Made by a program: the position numbers and the translations under genes
The notes under the pieces: generated by a model
Databases searched by the model: none
The model's input: only the letters and a program-made list of their open reading frames with translations
What the model was told of the DNA's origin: nothing
Assembly (NCBI GenBank): GCA_049999765.1
Contig: JBNGIQ010003356.1
Location: 1 to 34,292, forward strand
Length of the DNA: 34,292 nt
Reading direction: 5' to 3'
DNA from: Phaeoceros laevis
Taxonomy: Eukaryota > Anthocerotophyta > Anthocerotopsida > Notothyladales
In this document: in pieces, positions 14,801 to 23,846 of the stretch
How the letters are laid out: every line of letters begins with the position of its first letter
Numbering within the stretch: position 1 is the first letter of the stretch

Positions 14801-17336
14801 TCAGTCTTCCTTCAGGTAGCGATCCTTTCGAGCCTTGAACAACAATCTCTGTGACATGTCCCAGGTTAGAGAATTAGGCTTTTCAGGTCCACAATGCAAA
14901 ATACTCAAGAAGTAATGGCAATTTGTCCAAGATTTCTGGAATGAGTTAGGCCAGGAGCTCACTGCAAGGATCTGGGAATAAGCCTTCACTCCTGTGAGAA
15001 ATCGGATGTATGTGCTACTCTTACTCTGCTCTTTGGGCACAGCACGCACTCGAGGGACCAAATACTTCGCTACCTGAGCATGTTCGACCACACTCAAGAT
15101 CAGATGTCATCTGAGAACTAGCCTTCCGTCAAGAGTAGACTATGAGTTAGAGTAATACCGTCTCAGGAGATTCGGCCAGAACATTAATGAAGAATTTTGC
15201 CTGCAGAGATGCTTAGGAACGTCATTACTCCGAGTGACAGTGAGAGGTTACTCAAGTCAACTGCTTGCCAGAGGGTTCTAACAAAATCACATCGTAAACA
15301 AACGACAAACTTGCCTGTCGTGAATCCCCTCCTGACATGAGAAGATCTGTTGTCACCATACCAGGCTGTTCAATGTACCACACAAGCTCAGAACATTTGC
15401 TAACAGACGGCCGACCTGGATCAGATAATTCTCCAAAGGGGAAATTCACCAGTACTTCGAAGCTGTACCGACAAATTATGAACAATCACATTTTTCACAC
15501 TCTGCATGCGCAGCTCTGCCTGCACAAGTACAAAAACAGCTCAATGATGCAAGGCTCGACCGTCACCACCAGAAGAAAGACTTGAGACACAGTTAAAACA
15601 TCTCAAAGCTTCTACCTGCAAAGACTTGGTAAATTGTGCCAGACTACGCTTCGTTGCACCGTAGGCAGCAAACCTGTAGTTGTAGAGAGCACAACTCTTA
15701 TTTCACAGAGGAACAGAGAGTGACCCCCAAGTAACAGACAGTTACAAAGTCTGACTCCTTATCACAGCTAGGATCACCAGATAGAAAGAAATCTGGTAGC
15801 AACAGCCTTCCCTTGAATACCTTGGCGTTGGATTTCCATCAGCACCAGCACCGTCCATGTTGAAAATGTGCCCTCCTCGTGCTTGCTCCTTCATCATTCT
15901 TAGTGCCTGTGACGACCTCACAGTTAGTGCACCCCAGTGTACACCAATAAAACAGAGAGCTCCTCCTCTCTCGGGAAAAGCTTCCACCACACAAACTGTT
16001 TGCTACTCCAAAAACCATTGGCAGCCCCATGTCTAACAAACAGCACAAACATTGGGACAACTACCTGCCGGCAGCAGAGCATCACCCCCAGAGTATTTGT
16101 TTCCACGATCTCCCTGCCAGAATGAACATCAAGTCAGGAGACAAAAAGTCGTCATACAAAAAGCGTCCAGCAATTTGAAGAAGTCAATCTCTCAAAGGAT
16201 ACCCTACATTATAGCCTGGTCACTACTGTCAACTAGAGGCTTGTAAGTGTAAGCATTTGTCCCTGCATTATTTATCTGCAACCTTTGACACCACATGAGA
16301 ATATGCATATCACAGCTCAACAAGTTAAACGAGATAGCGCACATAAATAGAAGAGGTTCAAAGTTGTAACCAGGCAACATACCCATATGTCTACATACTG
16401 GAGCTTGGATTTAGCGAAAGCGGCCAGGGCTTCGATGCTTCTGGCATCTCGCACATCACATGTAGTTCCCTACAAAAAGAAATGCAGGACGTAATGAAGG
16501 ATTGTGCTAACCTGCTAGGCAGCACCTGAGAATCGAACACTGGCCACTTGAAAGCTTCACAGCGAGAGCATACCAAAACTCGTTCACCAAACTCCATGGA
16601 CAACTCTTGAACTGCTATCTGGACACGCTCCTCTGCAAGGGTGGAATGCCAGTAGCAGAAGATCGATCGGCAACACCATGGTTCAGCAAATGCCTGAGAA
16701 GGCCCATGATGCGAAGACCGTAGACAAGTATTATGCTTCACGCCGAAAACAGACATGCAGCTAAACTAAAAATAGGCGATGTGTACTCTGCATCGGCAGC
16801 GCTTCAAATAATCTGAAGCCCCTATCTCACGTCTCACTCGGCACTCCTTACCTGAGCGGGAGCATATTATCACATTGTCACCAGCTTCCAAGAACGCTTT
16901 CGCCAGGGCGTAGCCTATTCCTGTAATACCAGGTGGACTGTACTGATATAATACACGGCACCCACCCAGAACTTGGAGTATATTCAATCGTAAACAGTTT
17001 GTTTGAATGAAGGTTACCCTTGGTGGATCCTGTCACTAGCACATTAAACGGTGGAGTCATAGTCTCTTGATCCGCAGCAGCTCGGATTCTCGTGCCAGGA
17101 GCCAGTGCTGGCAGGCTTTTTATTGTCTCCCTTCGGTGTAGCAAGTCCAGGCAGGCCAACCTTTGTGTAAGTTCAGCTGGACTTCGTTCCATCTTCCAAC
17201 CTGTCCGGTCTTGCTTCCCTATTTTCCCCGCGATAAGCCGCAGATGAAGCACTGATCCAGTACAGGCGATGCCGCCACTACTGGCTCGAAGACCTCGAGA
17301 GACGATGACATTGCAGGAAACGGGAGTGCAGGCCAT
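14801..17336 (-). CDS. NOL: Chlorophyll(ide) b reductase NOL (NYC1-like), 13 exons
   Basis: This short-chain dehydrogenase reduces chlorophyll b to 7-hydroxymethyl chlorophyll a in plastids, the first step of chlorophyll b breakdown, and works with NYC1. Exons in gene order: 17336-17018, 16920-16852, 16632-16574, 16469-16383, 16275-16208, 16113-16065, 15906-15821, 15673-15616, 15519-15469, 15365-15315, 15200-15159, 15073-14963 and 14848-14801. They sum to 1098 nt, 365 aa. The first ~90 residues are rich in Ser and Arg, as in a plastid transit peptide. Then come the NAD(P) loop TGSTKGIGYALAKAF, TTCDVRD, INNAGTNAYTYKPL, NTLGVMLCCRQ, HIFNMDGAGADGNPTPR, active-site YGATK, HNLSPGMVTTDLLMSG, AKFFINVLAE and TYIRFLTGVKAY. 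The intron after exon 10 uses a GC donor (CAG|GCAAGT). The residue where I recall a catalytic Ser (GAGSDG) is Ala here. Confidence 0.92.
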
Positions 17337-17484
17337 CACACTCACTCTTTTAAGTTGTTTTGAGCCTCAAATCAGACCACCGACGGCAGGTGTGATGTCG
17401 CATTGAGCCTAGGTCCGATGAGGGTCCACCGAGTGACCGCGTTGTCAGGTTGGATTTGTGAGGCACAAAGATAATGGGTGAACC

Positions 17485-17526
17485 CTTTTTTTGGTACGAA
17501 TGAATGAATTTTTATACGATCTGGGC
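17485..17526 (-). mobile_element. Possible ultra-short retroposon tail
   Basis: A T-run is followed by ATGAATGAATTTTTATACG. The flanks GGGTGAACC (17476-17484) and GGGTGAGCC (17527-17535) match at 8 of 9 bases. The layout and 42-bp size equal those of the insert at 1037-1078, but the flanking repeat is imperfect. Confidence 0.35.
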
Positions 17527-18051
17527 GGGTGAGCCAACCATGTAGAAGTTCATTGTGGTAGTAGTAAGAGTAAGATTATGGTGTTTAGCCAACTCCACAT
17601 GGGAATTGAACACCCCGTCAGGTTTTTCGATCGGCGACCGGGAGCCCCCGTCCAGGGATTGTAAGCGACAACGGGAGGGCTCCCCTCGTCCACGGACCTT
17701 GGTCTACGTGTTGGGGCTACAACCGTGAAGTTGCTTGCAATCGACCTGTTGGGGCCACAACGGTGAAGCGCGGCAGCTGAACGGTCCTTGCTGAACGGTC
17801 CTTGCTCACATGCTTGTTCACCTCAAGCCACTACAGGTTTCTTATTAGCTCTTGCCAACTTTCTCAACCTTTCGCTAAGAACGCTATGTCACCTTTCTGA
17901 ACCTTTCCTAAGGCAGGGCATGAAATTCACCAGCAGTTTCCCTCTGTCACGCAATCTCACAGGCAATTTCCCTCTGGCAGGCACATCAGTCATCGTTGTA
18001 GTCAGGGCAGAGCATTCCGAGTGCTAAGCACACAGACAATATTGCAGGCAG

Positions 18052-18111
18052 CTAGCATAGCGGGCAGATAGCATTGCACAACTAGCATAGCAGGCAGATA
18101 GCATTGCATGG
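18052..18111. repeat. Two tandem 30-bp units
   Basis: CTAGCATAGCRGGCAGATAG is the shared start of two adjacent 30-bp units (18052-18081 and 18082-18111). A more diverged third part follows to about 18140. Confidence 0.8.
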
Positions 18112-19094
18112 CAGATGGCGGATGACAGATAGCAGTGCATAATGTGTACTCTCCACAGACCTCTAGTTGTCGTTAGACTCACTAGTCGTAGAGGCTGCTT
18201 CTCTAACACTCCTCATGCCTGAATGGTTGCAGCCTAATAGTGAGCCTAGAAGGTCCACTAGGAGGTGCAGGCAATGCGGTGAGTGGTGGCATGCTCAGGA
18301 GAGTTAGCCAGGTGATTCAATCTAAACGCACTTAGCAAAAAGAACGTCATGTGTTAAATAGCACGAGGGTTGTACCCTTTTCCTTGGGCTACAAGCATGT
18401 AGGGAGGCCTTCTGCGTTCTGTCGGTGTCACCATTGGCTGTCAGCGTGTTAGCAACACAACATAGGCTGATGCATCTTGAAGTAAGAAATTACTTCCTAA
18501 GAACGCTATGTCACCCGACTGTGGTTCAGTGGCTGATGAGAGACTCAGTGTCGACGGTACAAACCAGCTATTGTTGGTGTGCGTCTTGAGGTCTTGGACG
18601 CAAAAAACCGTCGTTTCCTGATAGCCCGCATACGACTACTCCTGCCTAGCTGTGATCGTGGATGGCGAGCTGTCCGCTTCAGGCTGTGAGGATAGGTTGG
18701 CGCCCGCAGTGCCTAGTCTTCCAACCGGATATCCTTCGTGCTGACAGTTTGAAATGTGAACCTCCCTCCATGGACTCTGTGGCAGCTGAGATGCAGATCG
18801 ATAGTAGACAAGGTAAAAGAGGCGTAGGGCAAAGAGGGAGGGAGAGGGGGGAGAGAGCAGTGTGGACCAAGTGTGAAGAAATGTGGGCCTGCAGGAAGAA
18901 ATGTGGCGGGAGGTGTGCAGTGGTGGAGGGGGGGATGGCAGGGTCAGCAGATCTGTGGCACGCCCGAGAGGCGTGTGTTCACAGGGTCACTAGAGCATGG
19001 TTAGTCACAGCACATAAAAGAATGCAAATGAATTAGCAGAGACAATGGCAAAAAGGGCCTCTTGGGATAAGGACCTCTTGGGACTATTGATACC

Positions 19095-19549
19095 TATCCG
19101 GGATTTACATTTAGGTAGGGACCGATATGCTAGGGTAAGTGCGTTTTTGTTAAAAGCGTGGCCTCAAGAGCTCTGTAGTTTGTACACTGGTGCTGGCAGA
19201 ACTAGACTTCGTGACTGTTCTTATCCGGACAGGCGTGCACATTACTTAAAGGCGCGGTTGAGTAGAGCTGCTTGGCGTTTCCCACTTTTTGCCTGTAAGC
19301 TGGATGCTTAGCTGTTTCTTGGGCTCTAGAGCTATCTTGGAAGAAGATCTAGGGAAGTGACATAGTTGTAGGCTTAAGTGCGTTGTGAACAAAATCATGG
19401 ATGTTGTAATCTCGTGTTGAGGTTGGTTTTTATGGAAACATATTGGTGGGACATCGGTTTCTTGGGCTACTGGCCCTTTGTGTTGGTTCTCACGATTTCA
19501 TGTTAGATTGTGTCAGGGCAGTGGAAGCAGGGGTTTGAACTGTAAACGT
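19095..19549 (+). repeat. Element B 5' LTR, left part (split by element A)
   Basis: This segment aligns with 32556-33013 in the downstream LTR, beginning TATCCGRGATT and continuing through GTAGGGACCGATATGC and AGAAGATCTAGG. Alignment stops at ACGT (19546-19549), where element A starts, and resumes at 29020. Many substitutions and small indels separate the two LTRs, so B is clearly older than A. The outer boundary is approximate because no terminal duplication could be identified. Confidence 0.85.
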
Positions 19550-20106
19550 TGTCATGACATGTTGATGTATATCATGCAATATATTTGTTGAGCATGAATG
19601 CATTGTAGGCAGTCAACTAGTTAAGTAGCGAGAAGTAGTTATAGGTATCTTCACTGGCTTACACGCGGGTAGAAGGTACATAGTAACAAGCGCCGACGGC
19701 TTTACAATAGTCTTTATTTGGACATGGCGGGCGGGGCGCCAAGGAGGACTTCAATGCATGGAGCTGTTGCGGGCTGGAAGTGCAGGCGACGCAACAACAG
19801 GCTGATGCTGGCCCGCCCTAACGGGAACTGAGGCATGGTTCTTAGGGTAGGCCCGCTGGAAGACTGGTAGCTTTTGCAATTCTTTGGCAGTTGCGCCAGC
19901 AGCGAGACAAACACATTTGAACTCTTGCTTTTTCTCAAATCTACGCCAGCACGACGTTGAGCTTGATTGTTGATCTGCCCTTGAGCATTGAGTGTGTTGT
20001 GGAGAAGAATTAGCTAGCTCACAGCCTGTCAATTCGCAGGTTTTCATCTCATGCAATTGCCAGCATCTCACTGCTTGACATTAGCAGCTCGAGTGCTGAA
20101 ATCTCA
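19550..20106 (+). repeat. Element A 5' LTR segment (Y copy 1)
   Basis: It is about 97% identical to 28338-28896 and begins TGTCATGACATG and ends AAATCTCA. It lacks the ~117-base X block, with its TATA box, that precedes the 3' copy. By the TATA position in X, Y probably starts at the transcript start, so it would correspond to R plus U5. Without X this 5' end has no U3 promoter of its own. No standard TGG-type primer site abuts its end. Confidence 0.85.
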
Positions 20107-20341
20107 ATTGCAAAAGCTTCACATGCTACTCACAGTTGGCAGCATGCACACAGGGAGCTCTTGGTAGCACCAGTGAGGGAGAACACATCTGGGCAACCGA
20201 ACAAGGGTTGCCGAAGATTGTGTTGACAGCCGCCTGGGCATGCTGGTTGCCACGGGCTAATTAAGCCGGCACTGTTTAGAAGGTGGTTGTGGCCAGTATG
20301 ACTGTTGATGCCAGCTTGTGTAGCGCAGGTGGCTTGGCGTC

Positions 20342-22183
20342 ATGTCTGCCAGCTCGGGATCAGAGGATTTTGTTCTGAAGACTCGAAATTTTGCCAACAC
20401 ACGAAGGATTCACTCCAGGCACCAACGGGTGCAACAGCATCAGCTATCACACGGGAGTTCGCTCTCCTCTACCGCTGAAGACAGCGAGCATAGCAGTGGA
20501 GGACGCTCCAGGAGCACAAGTTCGGGTCTGGGTGACGATCAGCAAGGGGAGCCAGGCAGATTTGCGTCGTGGTTTGAAGGGCTGCGTACACCAGGTCTGG
20601 AGGCACATGTTGGTGACGGCATGACTGGCAAAGAGGCTACCTATGCAGCACACCGCTACCCACCATCGGAGCTGAGCTTGGGGCTGGCCAGGTGTCTTGA
20701 CACGGAGACTGCGGTCATGGAACACAAGCACGGGTTGTCGGGAAAAGCCGAGAAATACTCGGGAGAGCCTGGCACGATGTCATTGAGAGAATTCCGCATC
20801 CATTACCGCTCGGTGGTGGCAGAATTGAGATTCAAGTACGCTGACATTTTCACGCCCAGGTATGCCTTTGAGCACATGGGCATTTTTCTGACTGGAGAGG
20901 CTGCCATCCTCCATGATCAGCACTTCGATGCTTTAACAATAGTGCAAGTGCATCCTAACCCTGCTTATTTGCAAGCTATCAATGACACCTATGATCAGGC
21001 TTTGACGGAGGCAAAGGAAGCATGGGTGGCATCAGAGGAGCAGCCAACACCAGCCACGAGGGTTGATTTGCCACCTGAGCAGCTGTTGGAGGCTGTGCAG
21101 GGCATCCAGCACACCATTGAGGTGCCAGAAGAAGAGGATCCGGATCCAGTGAAGGCCTTTTTGGCTATCTTGGAGAGGGAATTTCCAGAAAAGAATGGCG
21201 ACAAGATCCTGGAAATGGCCAATTTCAAGAGGAAAAAGGGTGAAACCCTTAAGATGATGTATCGTCGGTTAGATGACCTCATGCAGGCCACGGGGTCTAC
21301 TGACCAGACAGCAGCAGGACTAAAGTATCTGCAGGCACTAGAGAGCGATCCGTTTGTGCATTTTCAAGTCTTGACGAAGGTGTTCTTTTTGCATCAGGAC
21401 AAATATACCTTGAGAAATGTGTATGATGTTGCTGAGAGCTTGGATGTATGTAATGTGCACTACAGGGCTGCAGCAGGAGGCGCCGTGATGAAGCATCATA
21501 AGAGGTTGTCGGCAGCTCAAAACCTGATGGTCACGGGCAGCACAAGTGCTGGTAAGGCAGTGGCCACACCAGCATTAAAACAGATTAAGGCTGCTAATGT
21601 GGTAGCTGTAGCTAGTGCTTGTAATTACTGCGCATCCACTGAGCACATTTCGAAGGACTGCAAAGTGGACAAGGATGGGCTAACCTGTATGCATTGTGGG
21701 AGAGGCGGCCACATCGAAGCAGTGTGTTACACAAAGTTCCCCGAGAAGAATCCTTGGAAGAATGGCAAGAAAGCTGAAGTGGCAACAGCCACGGTGACCA
21801 AGGCTACGACCACTCAAGTCAAGGTGGCTCCAGGTGAGGGTAAATCTAAGCATGCTAAGCAAAGGCAAAAGCTAACTGCCATGACTGCAGAGTTGCAAAA
21901 GTTACAACAGGCAGCCACTCAGCAGCAAGCTGCGACCGAGGCCCAAAAATTGTCAACTCTTATGGCGGATTTTGAGGCTTTGAAAGCCAGGATGCCTGCA
22001 GCTGCAGCCATGTCGGTACAGCCGGTTCAGTATGGTGCTATGGAACATCAGTTGGTACCAGCTTCGATGCGTCCAGCAGGGCCGGTCACAGCCAGCAGCT
22101 CGACAGCCAGCAACTCACAAGGTTTGCCTTTGTCTTACCCGCAGGGGTATGGTTTTCCCTATCATGCATTTTCTGCAACTTGA
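20342..22183 (+). CDS. gag: Element A Gag polyprotein
   Basis: This is the structural capsid protein (613 aa) that would package element RNA. The N-terminus is Ser-rich and disordered. A retrotransposon-gag-type helical region lies around residues 260-380 (KAFLAILEREFPEKNGDKIL; MMYRRLDDLMQ). Two nucleocapsid CCHC zinc knuckles follow: C427-x2-C-x4-H-x4-C440 (CNYCASTEHISKDC) and C449-x2-C-x4-H-x4-C462 (CMHCGRGGHIEAVC). After these come a Lys-rich stretch, a predicted coiled coil rich in Gln and Ala (LQKLQQAATQQQAATEAQ) and a Pro/Ser tail. The frame is intact and ends in TGA at 22181-22183. The next ORF continues in the same frame after 12 bases. Confidence 0.9.
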   Translation: MSASSGSEDFVLKTRNFANTRRIHSRHQRVQQHQLSHGSSLSSTAEDSEHSSGGRSRSTSSGLGDDQQGEPGRFASWFEGLRTPGLEAHVGDGMTGKEATYAAHRYPPSELSLGLARCLDTETAVMEHKHGLSGKAEKYSGEPGTMSLREFRIHYRSVVAELRFKYADIFTPRYAFEHMGIFLTGEAAILHDQHFDALTIVQVHPNPAYLQAINDTYDQALTEAKEAWVASEEQPTPATRVDLPPEQLLEAVQGIQHTIEVPEEEDPDPVKAFLAILEREFPEKNGDKILEMANFKRKKGETLKMMYRRLDDLMQATGSTDQTAAGLKYLQALESDPFVHFQVLTKVFFLHQDKYTLRNVYDVAESLDVCNVHYRAAAGGAVMKHHKRLSAAQNLMVTGSTSAGKAVATPALKQIKAANVVAVASACNYCASTEHISKDCKVDKDGLTCMHCGRGGHIEAVCYTKFPEKNPWKNGKKAEVATATVTKATTTQVKVAPGEGKSKHAKQRQKLTAMTAELQKLQQAATQQQAATEAQKLSTLMADFEALKARMPAAAAMSVQPVQYGAMEHQLVPASMRPAGPVTASSSTASNSQGLPLSYPQGYGFPYHAFSAT

Positions 22184-22195
22184 AGTCGCACTCTA

Positions 22196-23125
22196 ATGAA
22201 TTTGGAAGGTGTTGAGACCATCGACTATCGCAGTCCGGCTCAAGTCCAAGCTCTGGCAGCACTTGCAGCAGATACAACCCGCGAAGGGTTCAACGGCAGG
22301 ACACAGAGTGGGGCGAGGCAGGCAATGCCCAGGCCTTATGATCCCATGACGCCAGAACATGAATGGGAATTCGCAACGAAGGTAGCGCCGTACATCCTTC
22401 CCATTGGCGGCATTCGCAGGCCCATTGCTAAGGAGTCTATTGATCCAGCTTTGTGGGCCGAATCATCCGCGACTGCGCTCAAGCCTCTGCCTGAGGATGA
22501 CGAGGAGGAGGTGGTCATGGCGCCAGTTACGGCTGCTAAGGGAGCAAGTGTGCAAGCACACAAGCGCGTGGTTGGTGCCACACCGTCGTCAACCACGGTG
22601 CTTCCAGCAACTTTGCTTGCTAGGGTTTGTGAGGCCAGCAAGCTGGCAGCCAGCACTCCTGCTCATACGCAGGTGGCTGCTGAGCAGCCTCGCAAGGCCA
22701 GCACGAGGACTGAGGAGGTGGGAGAGGCTGGCACTAGTGCCCCACCAGCAGCTGCGCGGCCAGCTCAAGATGGAGGTTCGGTCAAGCCACAGCTCATGGC
22801 TAGGAAGCTGGTGGACAAAATCATACATGCTCCTTTGTTTTCGCTACAGGAATTGGGTGTTACCCCTTCTATGGTCTTGCATGCGTTTCAAGAGGAAGTG
22901 GGAATATCAACCCCAGCTGCTCACCTGGCTGAGCTGGCTGATCTACTCTCGGAGGACGATTTGGATGCCACCCACTCTTGGCAGCAGTCGGCAGGGAATG
23001 AATGTGAAGAGGATTCGCCGCCGCTTGTTCAGGTCGCGTGTCGGCCTGGACATGGTCAGCTGTGGGCACACAATCTCATTTCCACTGGTTCACGGGGTCA
23101 CTTGAGATCCCATGTCTGCAGCTGA
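22196..23125 (+). CDS. Element A spacer ORF, unknown function
   Basis: This 309-aa frame sits between gag and protease. It is in the gag frame (TGA, 12 bases, ATG) and overlaps the start of the protease ORF by 14 bases in another frame. The N-terminal third contains EHEWEFATKVAPYILPIGG. The middle is low-complexity and rich in Ala, Pro and Thr. The C-terminal part has a helical acidic segment (HLAELADLLSEDDLDATH). I recognise no domain. It may be a Gag extension made by stop-codon readthrough, or the N-terminus of the protease precursor displaced by a frameshift in this copy. The final ~30 residues look out of frame. Confidence 0.6.
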   Translation: MNLEGVETIDYRSPAQVQALAALAADTTREGFNGRTQSGARQAMPRPYDPMTPEHEWEFATKVAPYILPIGGIRRPIAKESIDPALWAESSATALKPLPEDDEEEVVMAPVTAAKGASVQAHKRVVGATPSSTTVLPATLLARVCEASKLAASTPAHTQVAAEQPRKASTRTEEVGEAGTSAPPAAARPAQDGGSVKPQLMARKLVDKIIHAPLFSLQELGVTPSMVLHAFQEEVGISTPAAHLAELADLLSEDDLDATHSWQQSAGNECEEDSPPLVQVACRPGHGQLWAHNLISTGSRGHLRSHVCS

Positions 23126-23834
23126 AGCTACGACTGTGTTTCAAGCGTTGTTGGAGGAACAAGCTAGCATTGCCAGCCACGAATCGGCTGCGGCAGTGCA
23201 CAGCATTCCCGTGGTTGCACCTGAGCAGCGTCAGCAAACCAGGGTGCGGGCAGCTATGGCCGACAACCGAGGTGGTCATATCATTCTGAATGGGTTCCAG
23301 CCCGACGTTGTTCTTATCAACACTGGCGCAGAGCCAGTCATCTTGGGTGCCCGCATGGCTGAGGTGCTGAAACAGCAAGGACTCCTGTTGCAGGATTCAG
23401 CTTGGCATATTCGCGCTGCTAGAGGTAGCGTAGAACCACTTTTAGGTGAGACTGTGCATACAGTACCTTTGTGCTTTAAGCCAGGAACTGCTGATGAGTG
23501 TACCTTGAATGTGAGGTGTTTGGTCACCACTACTACAAGTTACGACATCCTGCTGGGCATGGAGGGCCTGTACGCACCTGGATTCATGGTGGATACCTTC
23601 ACAGAGACTGCTTTTTATCGGCCTGACTGGAAAAACCCTTCCAGGCTTGCAGCCATTCCGCTGGATTTGCATGGTCACCAAGGACCTCGACATGCTTATG
23701 CTGTTCACGCTGATCATGGCAAAGCTTGTAGAAGTATTGTTCCAAGTGCACACATTGCTTGGGCATGTCATGCCACTTGTGAAACCCTACGCGAGCTGGA
23801 GGATGAGGACATCGACTCTTGTGAGGAGATGTAG
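23112..23834 (+). CDS. Element A retropepsin-type aspartic protease
   Basis: This 240-aa ORF would process the Gag-Pol precursors. The flap-side and core features of a retropepsin are visible: the active-site region VVLINTGAEPVILG near residue 70, then a hydrophobic stretch, and the C-terminal motif YDILLGMEGL. The catalytic Asp of D-T/S-G is Asn here (AAC at 23319-23321), a one-base G-to-A change from GAC. This copy should be inactive unless N is a genuine family variant. The ORF ends TAG at 23832-23834; the methyltransferase frame continues in register 12 bases later, so a readthrough fusion is possible. Confidence 0.78.
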   Translation: MSAAEATTVFQALLEEQASIASHESAAAVHSIPVVAPEQRQQTRVRAAMADNRGGHIILNGFQPDVVLINTGAEPVILGARMAEVLKQQGLLLQDSAWHIRAARGSVEPLLGETVHTVPLCFKPGTADECTLNVRCLVTTTTSYDILLGMEGLYAPGFMVDTFTETAFYRPDWKNPSRLAAIPLDLHGHQGPRHAYAVHADHGKACRSIVPSAHIAWACHATCETLRELEDEDIDSCEEM

Positions 23835-23846
23835 GCTTTTTCAGGT

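Larger units (their letters stand above)
17337..19094. other. Repeat-like region between NOL and the nested LTR elements
   Basis: No gene was recognised. Visible structure includes GTTGGGGCYACAACSGTGAAG twice (near 17711 and 17748), an immediate GCTGAACGGTCCTT doublet near 17776, two 30-bp units at 18052-18111, a 19-bp direct repeat (17875-17893 and 18497-18515) and a purine-rich run near 18810-18860. This is typical transposon debris of unknown family. Confidence 0.4.

Noticed and set aside
19714-20071. Minus-strand ORFs within the LTR, repeated at 28504-28861
   Set aside because: They are mirrored because the LTR itself is duplicated. They have no protein motif.
20162-20181. TGGTAGCACCAGTGAGGGAG as the primer-binding site of element A
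   Set aside because: It begins with TGG but lies about 55 bases past the end of the shared Y block, and I cannot match it to a tRNA. It is possible only if the LTR end was lost from the 3' copy.
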